DNA from: Heterohyrax brucei
Lineage: Eukaryota > Chordata > Mammalia > Hyracoidea > Procaviidae
Assembly: GCA_028571685.1 (NCBI GenBank)
Contig: CM053143.1
Span: 55,235,208 to 55,299,207 of the forward strand
Length of the DNA stretch: 64,000 bases
Reading direction: 5' to 3'
Below are positions 33,288-45,845 of this stretch, one piece after another. Position 1 is the first letter of the stretch. Every line of letters starts with the position of its first letter. The position numbers and the translations under genes are program-made. The notes under the pieces are model-generated. The model saw only the letters and a list, made by a program, of their open reading frames with translations. It was not told where the DNA came from and made no database searches.

Positions 33288-33832
33288 TGTCTTAGGTTAG
33301 ATTCTCTAGGGATGCAAAACCAGTAACACATATAGTATGTATAGAATAAAGATATGTATAAAAAGATATGTAGAAGCTGAAATGCCCAAAGTCCTGGACT
33401 GGAGATCAAGGCTCATGCAGCCAAGGAAGCTCACAAATATGAAGTCAGCAGGTCTGAGATTAGAGTTCTAGCTCACAGGCTCTGAAAGTTGGCAGATCCT
33501 AAGACGGCGGGGAAACTGCAAAGTTTCTACTCATTCACGGAGCTACAGGGGCTGGCAAACCCAGGATCAGCAGTCTAGAGAAAAGATTTCTTACTCATAA
33601 GCTGTGAGGAAGGATGAATCCCAAGATCTGCTAATTCAAGTCCCAAGAACCAGACATAAAAAAGCAAGAGAGTGGGAGCTGCTGGCAATGTGAGAATATG
33701 GAAGCAGGTGGTAGAAGGTGGTACGATAAAGGTTGAGGGGGGCATTGGACACCACAGGCCCCATCTCTGTCACTTTAAACAGCTGTCAAAACATTGAACA
33801 AGCCAAATTGACACACAGTCTTAACCATCACA
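33288..33832 (-). mobile_element. Solo LTR, family A
   Basis: + strand from tgtcttaggttagattctct to cagtcttaaccatcaca, about 545 bases, TG...CA. No retroviral genes. The flanking pentamers atatt and tcatt share only three bases. Confidence 0.72.
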
Positions 33833-33859
33833 TCATTGTTAATCCATTTACTCAGTGAC

Positions 33860-34243
33860 TGTCTTACTTTCCTAGTGTTGCTACAACAGAAATATCACAG
33901 GTGGATAGTTTTAACAAAGATCAATTTATCCTGCCACAGTCTAGGGGCTAGAAGTCCAAATTTAGGGTGCCAACTCCAAGTGAAGGCTTTTTCTATCTGT
34001 AGGTCTGGAGTAGGTGTCCTTGTCATCATGCTTCCCCAGCTAAAGGAGCTTCTTAGTGCAGGAATTACAGATACAAAGGATATGCTATTCTTCTAGTGCA
34101 TCTTTCATGGTTGTATTAGGTCCCCACATCTTTCTACTCTCTTCTCTCTTTTATATCTCAAAAGAGATTGACTTTAAGACACAACCAAATCTTATAGGTT
34201 GAGTCCTACCTCATTAATACAACTGCCAATAATCCTGTCATGG
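33860..34243 (-). mobile_element. LTR, family B, truncated
   Basis: tgtcttactttcctagtgtt ... ctcaaaagagattgacttta is family B in antisense. It breaks off near 34243, where family A begins in the opposite orientation. Confidence 0.68.
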
Positions 34244-34244
34244 A

Positions 34245-34741
34245 TCAGCCTTCATCTCTCTGCATTCTGCCATCTCTTTCCTTCCAGCTCACCTTGCCAA
34301 GATTTTTGGCTTGTGGATCCAGTGGATGCCTTTCTTGTCTTCTGACCTCTGGTTCTTGAGACTTAAGCTTTCAGCTTACCTGTTGATCTTGGAATTTGTC
34401 AATCTTAGTCCATGTGTGAGAGACTTGCTCACAACCTGCTGATCTTGGATTCACCAGTCCCTGCAGCTACATGAATCAGGAGAAATCGTGCTGTCTTGCA
34501 TATCATCTTGGGATTCATCAACTTTCACAGCCTGTGAGTTTGGTGCCCTGCGCTCTGATCTGCTGACTTTGTGTTTGCCAGCTTCCATGGCTGTGTGAAT
34601 TGAATGAGGTCTCTGTCCTGATCCAACACTTGGTATGTTTCAATCTCTACAATTGTGTAAGCAATTTGCTTAATATAAATCTTTCTGTATGTATTTAGAT
34701 GCTTTACTGGTGTTTCTCCTTTAGAAAACCCAATCTACTAT
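34245..34741 (+). mobile_element. LTR, family A, 5'-truncated, sense
   Basis: Sense copy containing gacctctggttcttgagact and ending near tttagaaaacccaatcta. The left end of the family is missing at the junction with the family-B piece. Confidence 0.65.
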
Positions 34742-34754
34742 AGCTTGTGAAAGA

Positions 34755-34905
34755 TTATTCTAGACTCTTGAGAAGTATCAATGAACAAAACAAGCAAAAA
34801 TGCTCACCTTTATGAAGCTTACATTCTTGTTGGGGGTGAGACAGTTAAAGTTGATGAGTACCACACAGAGATGGGGACCACAGGATTATAAAAAGAAAGA
34901 GAATA
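34755..34905 (+). repeat. Ancient L2/MIR-like repeat
   Basis: gtatcaatgaacaaaacaag and tgaagcttacattcttgttg follow a pattern known from old mammalian LINE2-related repeats. Weak assignment. Confidence 0.4.
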
Positions 34906-34915
34906 ATCTTACCAC

Positions 34916-35078
34916 AAAACAACCAACCCACTGCCACTGAATCAATGCCACCTCATAGTGACACTATAGGACAGAGCAGAACTGCCCCATGGAGTTTCCA
35001 AGGGACCCCTGTGGATATGAACAACCAACCTTTCAGTTAGCGACTGTAGCATTTAACCGCTACGCCACTAGGGTTTCC
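34916..35078 (-). repeat. AfroSINE
   Basis: Antisense, nearly complete: cccactgccactgaatcaat, cagagcagaactgcccca, gtagcatttaaccgctacgc. Confidence 0.9.
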
Positions 35079-37494
35079 TTAACCTCATTAGTTTGCTGTT
35101 AAAAAGAGATATTCTGTACCTTCTCCATTCTTCCTCATAGAGTAAAAATGATCAGTAAATAAACATATAGAAGGAAAAGAACAGAACTTTTCTAAAAGAC
35201 ATGTAAGTTCAAGAAATCCAAGTAATCAGAATTCATTAGCACAAAATGAATATAGTATTTAGCATACTTTAAAAGATACTGAAGATACAAACAAATTTAA
35301 GACCTAGTTTCCTTGGTCTTGAAGAGCTTCTGTCCGTGTCAGATGTCATTACTGAAAAATTCCCAGAGTTCACCCTGTCTGTTTTGAGCAATACTAACTG
35401 AGAAGCAAATATCATGGCAGTGTCAGGGTAAACTGCTGATTCAAAATACATGTTTAATTCGAATGGCTTTAGATATTTGAGGGGTATTTATTCTGACCAA
35501 ATCATTGTTTTTTGTTTTTTTTTTCTAAAATTGAGTGGATATTACAAATAAAACCAACTTTCAGTAGTGGTTGATTTTTAGATTTGATGATAAAGTTTCC
35601 ACAAAACTTGTGAAAAAGACCAGCCATTTTCACCAACGCCAGCTGTTGTAGAAATTGAGGTCTTCAGCTTTTTGTGTTCTTGTTAGCAAAGTAGCTGATG
35701 AGACTTGGTTCATAAAGACCTTTATTTGAAACAGATGTAACTTTTCTGTGTCCTTATAGGAATAAAAACTTGCACATACAAAAAAAGTATTTAAAATCTA
35801 GTGATAACTATCTTATTTTGAACAATGGCACTGAATGTCCTAGAAAATTCTTTTTCTTTTTTTTTCCCCCAAAAGGAGAGACCATAAGTGTTTTGCCACC
35901 AAAAAAGATTTCCACTTTGGTTCCTTTTGCTCTATTTTAGTATTTCTGGCAAAATACATGAGTTACTCCTTTTTTTAGTTCATATTAAAGTTTTTGCTTC
36001 CTTTGTAATTTTATTTTAAACTATAAGTTCAGTTCTGGTTGATTTTCAAGTTCTATGAGCTACTTCTAAGTGTGTATAAAGATATCAAAAGAGACATGGT
36101 CAGGGGAATATACTACAGTAGTATCAAGTATCTCCATTTCTTACATGCTGATCTGTGAGGTTATTCATCCTGTGGCATTAGACTAAAAGCTACATCTTTT
36201 GAGAAGTCGAACTTTCAGCATCAGCTAGCTGAAGAGTAAATGCTTCCATGTGTGATAAAGGCAATGTCTTTCCTGCTCTCCCTGCCCTCACTTGATTAAG
36301 GAAATCAGGTCTCTCTTACATAACTCAGATGAAGAGATTGGCAGCATCAATAGTTCTGTCATAAAGACCATAGTGAAAATCAAGAGAACACAGAAAAAAT
36401 TAAATTACTTAACATCTTAGATCTAACTGATTCACAGTAAAATCTCATTTTCTCTCTTTGTCCTGCATCTTTTTACAGTGCTAGTGCACTATTTGGAAAT
36501 CATGATTTGGCTACATTGCTATAAAAGCTGTAAATAAAATGCTGAATTCTTTCAGTGCCAGCCAACTTGAAATTCTAAGACATAGAGTTGATTACTTAAT
36601 AATGTCGCATTTATTGATGTTGTGTTGTTTCAAAGAACTTTATAAAAGAGTTGAAATGATCCAGGCATTTGTACGTACTAAGAAACTTGCTTTGTGACTC
36701 AAACCAAAGTTCTAATTTTATATGCAGAAAGTTCAATTTAAAGAGAAAGAAGACCAAATTGCAAAATGAACATCTTTCTTTAGTGGCTCATTTATATTCC
36801 AAATCATAGTGACTACTGAGTCAGAACTACTGTGAAGAGACAGTATGAAGTATAATAAGACAGCTACTGCAGAGCTAATAGATGCACACTAGCTTTTGTT
36901 CTGTGTCCTCCAAGCATAAATGTCACCTGTGGAGAGAAACTAATGAAAGTCTGCAATTCTCAAGAATTTTTTTTTTTTTAGAAACTACTCATTATCTGCA
37001 CTATTTTTTCTTAAGATTATTTAAAAATGCTTGATCTAAATTCTATTTTTGCAATACAAAAATATTCATAGTCTAGTAAAATACGTTCATAAACCATAAT
37101 AAAAAAATTGTGCCAAGAACTGTATGGTATTATGACACCATAATGCAATATATATGTAATATATTTATATATAAATACTATATATGTATCAAACAATCTA
37201 CTGCTTGCTTTTGAATTGATTCTAATGCAAACAAGCCACCAGAAATGTTTATTAGACTGAAGGCTGTAAAATATTACCCTAAAATTAAAATTAAAAACAA
37301 TTATTAGCCATAAAAATAATAATAAACCTCTTCAGAATTTCTCCACTTATACCTCTCTTCTTATAAGAACTTCACCAAAAAACAATTATTCTTCGCTTTC
37401 ATATCCAAGATTGTATTCTAACTTCTGTTCCTTCATCTAAAACATAGCAGTAACACTGAGGATTCAGTACAAAATGAGAACTATTTAAAATAAA
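35079..37494. other. Repeat-poor non-coding sequence
   Basis: 2.4 kb without a recognised young repeat or an exon-like frame. Low-complexity AT stretches occur near 37140-37195. Confidence 0.5.
37141..37192. repeat. AT-rich low-complexity tract
   Basis: aatatatatgtaatatattt and similar, imperfect (TA)n. Confidence 0.75.
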
Positions 37495-39380
37495 CAAAAA
37501 AACAACACTGAAAAGGGTGAGAAATCAACCCATAAAGAAGAATGTCCCAGAACAGAATATTAAGAGCAACAGGGAAAACATCAACACAAAATAAACATAT
37601 CATAATAACAGCACTAAACACATATCTATCAATAATTGCATTGAATGTAAATGGAATGAATGTTCCAGTAAAGAGATGATGAATGACATCTTGGATCAAA
37701 AGACACGACCGATGTATATGTTGCTTACAAGAAACTCAACTTAGACTTAAAGATATGTACAAACTGAAAATTAAAGGATGGAATAATACACACCAAGCTA
37801 ACAATATACAAAGAAGAGCAGGTGTGGCAATACTAATCTCATATAAAATAGATTTAAATGTAAAATTCACCATCATGGACAAGGATGGACACTATTTATA
37901 GCTGAAAGTTTCAGTACACAAGCAGGACTTAACAATATTAAATACTTATGCACCCAATACTACAGCATCTAAATACATTAAAGAAACACTGACTGCCTTA
38001 AAAAATGAGGTAGATTACTCCACAATAATTGTGGGAGACTTCAACACTCCACTTTCACTATAGGACAGATCTTCTAGAAAAAAGTTCAATAAATACGTAG
38101 AAGATCTTCTTGCCACAATTAACCAACTACACCTTGACACATACAGAACTTTCTATCCATCAGCAGATAACTACACCTTCTTCTACAGTGCACATGGAAC
38201 ACTTTCTAGAATGAACCGTGTGTTAGGACGTAAAGCAAATCTCAACAGACCACTGAATTATTGCAAAGTGTCTTCTCAGACCATAAAGCCATAAAAGTCA
38301 AAAGCAAAAGCAGTAAAAACCACAGAGATAAAGTGGAACTCATGGAAACTGAACATCTTGCTCAAAAAGCCATGGGTTATCGAAGAAATCAAGGTTGAAA
38401 TAAAGAATTTATGAATTCCAAAGAGAAAGAAAACATTTCCTACCAGAATCTATGGGATACAGCCAAAGCCATGATCAGAGTTCACTTTACCTCTATAAAT
38501 ACACTCATCCAAAAGTAAGAAAGAACCCAAACCAAAGAACTAACCTTTCAACTCAAACAAATAGAAAGACAGAAGCAGAGAAATTACTCAGGATCCAGAA
38601 GAAAATAGATCATAAAGATTAGAGCAGAACTAAATGAGTTACAGAATAGAAAAATTGAACAAACTGAAGAGACCAAAAGCTGGATTTTTGAAAAGATCAA
38701 CAAAATTGACAAACCACTGGTTAAACTTACTAAAGAAAAATAGGAAAGGGAACAAATAATCTGAATAAGAAATGAGATGGGAGAAGTCACAACAGATCCA
38801 AGAGAAATAAAAAAAATCATAACAGAATACTATGAAAGACTATAACAGATTTGAAAATCTAGAGGAAATGCATAAATTTCTAGACTCATATTACCTTTCA
38901 AAATTATCACAAGATGAAGCAGAACAACTGAATAAACCCATCACAAAGGAAGAGATTGAAAAAGTCATCCCAAAACTACCAACCAAAAAAAAGCACTGGC
39001 CCAGATGGCTTCACTGGAGAATACCACCAAGCTTCTAGAGAAGAGTTAACTCCAATATTACTGAGACTGTTTCACAGCATAGAAAGAGGTGAAATACTGC
39101 CACGTTCTTTCTATGAAGCCAGCATAACCCTGATACCAAAGCCAGGGAAAGATCCAACAAAACACAAGATCTAAAGACCAATATTACTCATGAAACTAGA
39201 TGCAAAAATCTTCAACAAAATACTTTCCAGTAGAATTCAACAACATATCAAAAAAAAATAATTCATCACGACCAAGTTGGATTTAAACCAGGGATGCAAG
39301 ACTGGTTCAACATCAGAAAAACGATTAATGTGATCAATCACATAAATAACACAAAAGACAAGAATCACCTGATTTTGTCA
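37495..39380 (+). mobile_element. L1E: LINE-1 fragment, truncated at both ends
   Basis: Corresponds to L1D from about 21255 (end of the inter-ORF region) to about 23147 (early reverse transcriptase). ORF2 pieces lie at 37683-37901 (WIKRHDRCICCLQETQL, where the endonuclease His45 is Gln), 38832-39038 and 38956-39174 ([15 protein letters not shown]). The ORF2 start codon position reads ATA, not ATG. There is no 3'UTR or tail; the sequence passes directly into an AfroSINE fragment at 39381. Confidence 0.88.
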
Positions 39381-39440
39381 AACAGTTAACCTTTTGGTGA
39401 GCAGCTGTAGTATTTAACCACTAAACCACCAGGATTTCTG
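39381..39440 (-). repeat. AfroSINE fragment at the L1E edge
   Basis: Antisense tRNA-related end only: aaccttttggtgagcagctg ... accactaaaccaccagg. Confidence 0.8.
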
Positions 39441-39614
39441 CTACTGTATTAGAAGCAAGTAATTAGATGCAAGGTATACTAAAGTAGAGGTAGCTACAGG
39501 AGAGCATGAATGTGAGGCATGGGACGGGGGCTGGGGATGGAATCACTGGTAATCATTTTAGAAGTTTCTTACTACAACATGCTACTATTTTTGTCATTTT
39601 GAAGAGGCAGATAC

Positions 39615-39775
39615 CCAGTGTACCCAGTGCCATCGAGTCAATTCCAACTCATAGTGACCCTATAAGACAGAGCATAACTCCTCTATAGAGTTTCCAAAGA
39701 GTGCCTGACAGATTTGAACTGCCAATGTTTTGGTTAGTAGACTAGCACTTAACTACTATACCACCAGGGTTTCTG
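39615..39775 (-). repeat. AfroSINE
   Basis: Antisense: gtgccatcgagtcaattcca, tataagacagagcataact, accaccagggtttct. Confidence 0.9.
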
Positions 39776-40061
39776 AGGAGGCAAAGAAAACACTGAAAAC
39801 GTGAGACTTAAACAAAAAATTAAACATTTTTAATTTAAAGAGAACAACTAAGATTAAAGTTATAATTATTAAGTAGAACTATAAAACTGAAAAAATTAGG
39901 CATCCCACAGAAGAAAACATTTGAGAATAAATTAAAATGAATATTCAGTAATAAGAACAGACGAAACAAATAAAACTGTTGTAATAAATCTCAAAATTAA
40001 ATATCAGTAATTGTAGTTGAAATTGATTACTGAGATCATCTTAAAAGTAACAACCTTCTAA
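39776..40061. other. Unassigned A-rich sequence
   Basis: No gene or repeat recognised between an AfroSINE and a MIR. Confidence 0.45.
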
Positions 40062-40235
40062 CATTTATTAAGTTTTCTCCATGCCAAGCATGTTCTAAAC
40101 ACTTTTTATATAAAGTACGTGTTTTCATTCTGATTTTACATACGAAGAAGCGAAAGCACAAAGATACCACAGGAGTGAACAGCTGGATCAGGATTCAGAT
40201 TCAAGGGTCTGGCTGGCAGAGCCCACGTTCCTAAC
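40062..40235 (+). repeat. MIR-type ancient SINE
   Basis: catgccaagcatgttctaaa, gaagaagcgaaagcacaaag and ggattcagattcaagggtct follow the MIR core and flanks in order. Confidence 0.75.
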
Positions 40236-40312
40236 AAATATGATATCATTACATGTATGACTTTTGTTTTGTGTTTCAAAGACAACTGGCTAAATATAGT
40301 TTAACATAGCCA

Positions 40313-40373
40313 AACCAAACCAAGTGCCGTCGAGGCGGATCCGACTCATGGTGACCCTAGGGGGCGGGGTAGA
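40313..40373 (-). repeat. AfroSINE fragment, well conserved
   Basis: Antisense 3' end only: aagtgccgtcgaggcggatc, gactcatggtgaccctag. It retains CpGs lost in other copies, so it may be young. Confidence 0.85.
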
Positions 40374-40599
40374 AACATATGTACATCTAAAAAAATAAAC
40401 ACAAACAAATACATTAAAAATGTATGTCTCACACATTTTATCTAAAAGAAATATAGTATCATGATATTAAGATTAAACAAAAATGACATCAGGCAAATAG
40501 CTTTATAAGGTATAAGAAGGAAAACTACATATTGATAAAAACAACAAAAGAGTAAGAAACGTTAATAAATATAAATTTATATCTCTTGGAAACATACAT

Positions 40600-40660
40600 A
40601 TATGGATATGTGTGTATGTGTATGGGTGTGTGTATATATACATACATATATATGAGTAAA
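40600..40660. repeat. (TATG/TA)n low-complexity tract
   Basis: atgtgtgtatgtgtatgggt followed by tatatacatacatatatat. Confidence 0.85.
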
Positions 40661-40792
40661 AAACATTTAAAAATAACTCTACAGAATTACAAGTTTAAAT
40701 TGTAAAGCAGCATACCAGGATGAGCATATACAAAAAATGATGAATGCAAATAATGTGAAGAAAACTATTACTTGAATAAAAATATATATTTG

Positions 40793-40940
40793 GAAACCTT
40801 GATGACATAGTGGTGGAGCACCAAAGGTCAGCAGTCTGAATCTACAGCTGTTCCTTGGAAACTCTGTGGGGCAGTTCTACTCTGTTCCACAGGGTCTCTG
40901 TGAGTCGGAATCTACTCAATGGCAAAGGATTTTGTTTTGT
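40793..40940 (+). repeat. AfroSINE
   Basis: Sense: ggcagttctactctgttcca, ggtctctgtgagtcggaatc. Confidence 0.9.
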
Positions 40941-41014
40941 TTAGTTACTTATTTATAATACTTGAATTCAATAGAGTACATATTTACCTACATAAAGAAG
41001 GAATCACTAGCCCT

Positions 41015-41122
41015 CTTTCTAAGGCACCCCAGGTGGATTGATACCCCAGGGTGACTTAGAATCATCAACTTTTCAGTTAGCAGCCCAGCGCTTAACCTCT
41101 TGCACCAACCAGGTACTCCAAT
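41015..41122 (-). repeat. AfroSINE, diverged
   Basis: Antisense: caacttttcagttagcagcc followed by cagcgcttaacctcttgcac. Confidence 0.72.
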
Positions 41123-41304
41123 ATAATATACAGATCTTTAAAATTTGCTGTAAAATAGAATAAGTACACTGGGTAACCAAGTTGAATTCAACTGGCTGTT
41201 AACCTTTAGAAAGATCTAGTGATCTGTCTATGTTAAGATTTACTATCGTTAGGTATTGGCCAGTTAACTTTTGACCCATTGCAACCCATATAAAAATTGT
41301 GTTT

Positions 41305-41418
41305 CATTGATTCTGCCTCATAGCAGCTTTGTATGACAGAATAGACCTGCTCCACGTGGTATGCTGAATTGTGGTCTTTATGGCAGCAGATTGCCAGATC
41401 CTTTCTCCCGTGCAGCAG
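41305..41418 (-). repeat. AfroSINE fragment (first of a tandem pair)
   Basis: Antisense core: gattctgcctcatagcagct ... agatcctttctcccgtgcag. It is truncated where the next copy begins. Confidence 0.68.
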
Positions 41419-41429
41419 CTGAAGCCACC

Positions 41430-41615
41430 AAGGCAAACCCACTGCAACTGAGTTGACCTTAAACAACAGAGTAGAACTACCATGAAGGGTTTCCAAGACT
41501 GTAAATCTTTACAGAAGTGGACTGCTACATCTTTCTCCTTTGGAGCAGCTGGTGGGTTTAAACTGCTGATCTTTCTGTTAGCAGCCTAGCACTTTAATCA
41601 CTCAAACACTGAACT
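41430..41615 (-). repeat. AfroSINE, long variant (second of a tandem pair)
   Basis: Antisense: acccactgcaactgagttga, acatctttctcctttggagc, ttagcagcctagcacttt. It has the longer middle segment also seen at 44408-44612. Confidence 0.82.
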
Positions 41616-41845
41616 CTGTTTTGCTGCTGGAGTTCCATTAGTAATGATTACAGCCACGACGACCATATGAAACAGTTCTACTCAAAAACACATGAGGTCA
41701 GCCTGAGATAAATCAACTGGACAGAATTTTACTTATTCTTTTATTCTTTTACATCAAGCTGAATATAAACCAACCTCAGGGTGCTGATTACTTCTGGAGA
41801 GATACTCAGGACAATCAGATTAGAGAATTTGCATTTGCAAATTAG

Positions 41846-42010
41846 AAACCCTGGTAGCATAGTGGTTAAGTGCTGCATCTGCTAACCAAAATGCTGGCAG
41901 CTGGAGTCTACCAGGAGCTCTTGGGAAACTCAATGGTGCAGTTGTACTCTGTTCCACAGGGTCACTATGAGTCAGAATCGACTCCATGACAGCAGGTTTT
42001 GAGGTTTCTA
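41846..42010 (+). repeat. AfroSINE, full length
   Basis: Sense: agaaaccctggtagcatagt and gggtcactatgagtcagaat. Both ends are preserved. Confidence 0.92.
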
Positions 42011-44407
42011 TCAATAGAGTATTTTTAAAGACTGAAGCTAATGTGGTTGATTCATAAATATCTGTTATATGATTATCTGTACTTTTCTGTATGATTCAAA
42101 TGTCTTAACAAAAATTATCCTCAAATCGCTGTAAAAGCAGATGTCCTAGACTGTATAATTTTGTAATACTCTTGTTTATTTTAATAATACAAGTACACTG
42201 TAGATCTTTTGCATGAAAATAGATCCAGGATTTTAAAATAGAAGCAAAAGCCTATATACAGTTTTCTTGCAGAGGAATTAAGTAATAACCATAGAAGGTG
42301 GGGAAAATCTGACATCATAAAAGATTTCATTTTTTTTTTTTTAGTTTTGACTGTTTTTGAAAATTAATTTCTATTTATTAGCATTCCATTCTTGTTTAAC
42401 TTTAGCAATAACTGTTATTTTGATTAGTGATCTGTGAGAGTGGTTTGTACAAAATAAGATGTTAGAGATTACCAAAGGATTGAATGGATTAATACAACTA
42501 CAATGTACCTCAAAGCATTAAGACAGTTTAACTTTCAGAAAACATTTTCATCTGAAGCAGACAGCTTCAAGGCTCCATTGAACTTGTTATCTTCAGATTT
42601 GGGGGGGGAAACAATATATTTGCTATTTCTTTCTAAAATAACTTAATATTTAATGTTCAAAAATATTCTTAATTTTTTTAACAGAAATGTGCATTTTTAT
42701 TATTACTGTAGTATCACAAAATAAAATGCTGAATCTATTCAGGAGTGTCCAAGTATTTGTATTGTCTTTGAAATTTTAGTAACTTTCCAACAAATATATA
42801 AGCAAATTTCAGTGACTCCCTTAAAATTGTGTTAGAAAGCAGCACTGTGGAACAGAGCAATTCACACTTGTAACGATGACATCTCATTTTACCAGGATGC
42901 AGACAAATTTCAATGAATAAATTCATGAAGTCTCACCTTTCTGTGACCCCCATCTCTAAAGTCTTTTTTTTTTTTAATCTAGTCTCATTCTACCTCATTA
43001 CTGTCATAACAAAAGCAGCCATTCTATTGCACATCTGATCTTATCTGTCTTTGAAGGTGAGGAACATAAAAGAAATCAAGAGATGGGAATGCCTCATCTC
43101 CTTTCTTTAAATGACTAGCAAGCCTTCTTCCTTTAGTGAAATAAATTTATGGAAAGTATCTATACTTGCTTTTCAATAGTCTAGTTTCTTAGATTATAAA
43201 ACTACTCTGAAAATATAATTGTCCCTATCTTTATTTTTTTCCCCAAATGACTTGTTAATTAAGTCCAATTAAGATGTAAAATCATTGCAATGATACCCTG
43301 AAGATTGGAGGACAATAGATGAGTGTGTGCACTGAGACCCTGCAAGGCATTTGCAAGGTCAGAGAATAATCGTTATAATGATAATGAAGGCTCTCTTAAT
43401 GAAAAGAAGCCCAGAGCATCATTCTTCATTATCAGGTCCTGGCCCCTAGGATCTTGGTAAAATGTAGTAATACACAAATCAACTTTACTATTAAAGTGTT
43501 TACGATCTGTGGTATATGGGATAATTTGTAATGAAATTATTTATCGAAATGTTCTGATATAAATCAGATAAATGTGATAGATTTACCACAGAAAAGTAAG
43601 ACTCTGCTTCTCATCACTCCATGACAGGAGAGTGACAGAATAAAAGGGTGAAAATCCACAAGGACAAAGAGAAAAGGAGATGACACAGAAGATTTTAATG
43701 AATCTTTGGAAGACGGGAAAAGTGAAAGGTGACTTGGAAAATTACTTAGAAATACATAAACAGTTATAATTTAAGTGCCTCCAGAGTGGACAAGCAGCAA
43801 AGTAGCAAGAAAAATTATTTTTGAACCACAGGAATGTTTCTGAATTTGCACACATGTAGTGACAGTGGAAAGTAGTAAGAGTGTTTAAAACTGTACGCAC
43901 AGTGGTTTAACCAGCAGATAGACTCCTTTCTTCCCTGAGTGCAGCCTGGTGTAAACGTCCTCCGCACCCAGCTGCTTTAATCTTCTTGCCGTTGTTTGTT
44001 TTTAATTTCCCTGAGATAAGTTCTGGACTCAGGGACACTAAGCTCAGCGAAAGATGGGCTGAAAAATGGGTCTAATCACGGGGAGATCAACTGGATATTC
44101 CGAAGCCCTTATACCTGCCTTGCTCCTAAAAGTCTATGGCAAGCATGTATGTCCCCAGGGAGAATAAACAGGGGAGGAAAAAAAAAAGCTATAATAGAAA
44201 GAACACATACACTGGAATGAAACAAAAGGTAGCATAATCAAATGAGATAATCTTGGTGTTATAAAAATGGAGACACTCAAAAGAATCATTGTTGTCACAT
44301 CTGTATTTATTTTAAAATTTAATTTTTATAGTGACTTATCAGTAAGTTGAAAGCAGTACTTTTCAACCAGGAAAACGGATCCATGCTGGATAAACCAATC
44401 GTGTACA
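42011..44407. other. Repeat-poor non-coding sequence
   Basis: 2.4 kb without a recognised transposon. The part near 43900-44170 is richer in G+C than its surroundings. No exon with plausible splice sites is evident. Confidence 0.5.
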
Positions 44408-44612
44408 AAATCAAATCAATTGCCATCAAGTTGAATTTCAACTCACAGTGACTCTGTTGGACAGAATAGAACTGCCTCATAGGGTTTCCAATTCTGTAAA
44501 TCCTTTTGGAAGCAGACTGTCCAATCTTCCTCCTGCGGAGCAGCTGGTGGGTTCAAACAGCTGATCTTCTGGTTAGCGGTAAAGCATTTCACCACTGCAC
44601 CACCAAAGAACC
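44408..44612 (-). repeat. AfroSINE, long variant
   Basis: Antisense: attgccatcaagttgaattt, ggacagaatagaactgcct, ggagcagctggtgggttcaa. Confidence 0.9.
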
Positions 44613-44613
44613 A

Positions 44614-45172
44614 CTGTCAGGGTCTGTGATGTCCTCACAATTGTTGCTAACTTGAATCCACTGTTGCAGTCACTGGCTGAACCCATCTCACTGAGGGTCT
44701 TCTTTTTGCTGGTTTTCTATTTTGCCAAGGGTAACATCCTTGTCCAGGGACTGACCCTTGCTGAAAACGTGTGAGACAGAATGCCAACATCATTATTTCT
44801 AAGGAGCGTTCTGGTTGTACTTATCCCAAGAAAGACTTGTTAGTTCTTTTGGCAGTCCGTGGTATATTCAGTATTCATCACCAGTACCACAGTTGGGCTT
44901 GTCATTTCTTCTTTAGTCTCCCTTACTGTTTGTCCAGCTTTCTCATGCATATGAGGCTATTAAAAACACCAAGGCTTGGGCCAGGCACATCTCAGTCCTC
45001 AAGGTGACATCTTCACTTTTAAACATTTGGAAGAGATCCCTGGCAGCACATTTGCCCAGTGCAGTGCGTCTTTTGATTTGCTGGCTGCTGCTTCCATGGG
45101 TGTTGATTGTGAAGCCAAGTAAAGCTAAATTCTTGACAACATCAACTTTTCTACATTTGTCATGATGTAAAT
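44614..45172 (-). mobile_element. RTE/BovB-type LINE, 3' region, antisense
   Basis: Landmarks: ttgtccagggactgaccctt, ttcttttggcagtccgtggt, ttgatttgctggctgctgct. The 3' tail has been replaced by the adjoining SINE, and the 5' end is truncated near 45172. Only the C-terminal region and 3'UTR are covered. Confidence 0.83.
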
Positions 45173-45845
45173 TCTATTTTCAGACTAATTATATAAAGGA
45201 CAATGCTTCTCTTTAGCAATTATATAGTATCTAATACAGGCACACCTTATTTTACTCTGTTTTGCTTAACCTGCTTTGCAGATACCATGTTTTTTACAAA
45301 TTAAAAGTTTGTAGCAACTCTGCATCAAGCCAAACCTATCAGCACCATCTTTCCAACAGCATGAGGTCACTTTGTGTTTCTGTGTCACGTTTTGGTAATT
45401 CTCATACTGTTTCTAATGTTTGCACTAGTGTTATACCTGTTACATTGGTCTCTAATCAGTGACCTTTGATACTACCATTGTAATAGTTTCAGAGAGCCAT
45501 AAACTGGTGGACGTACTAGACGTTGTGTTGTGTGAGTTCTGACTGCTCCACTTACTACCCATTCCCTTGTCTCCCTGTTCTCTCGTCTCTCCGTTCTCTA
45601 ATACACAACAGTATTGAAATGAGTCAGCTCATATCCCTACAATGAACTTGAAACGTTCAAGTGAAAGAGCTGTACTTCTTTTTGCTTTAAATCAAAAGCT
45701 AGAAACGATTAAGTTTAGTGAGGAAGGTATATTGAAAACTGAGATAGACTGGAAGCTAGACCTCTTGCACAAAACAGTCAGGCAAGTTGCAAACGCAAAG
45801 AAGAAGTTTTTGAAGGACATCAAAAGCACTGCTCCGGTGAGTGGA

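Noticed and set aside
41846-42010. tRNA gene in the SINE head
   Set aside because: The 5' part is tRNA-derived but lacks a foldable cloverleaf and sits in a complete SINE; the same holds for all AfroSINE copies.
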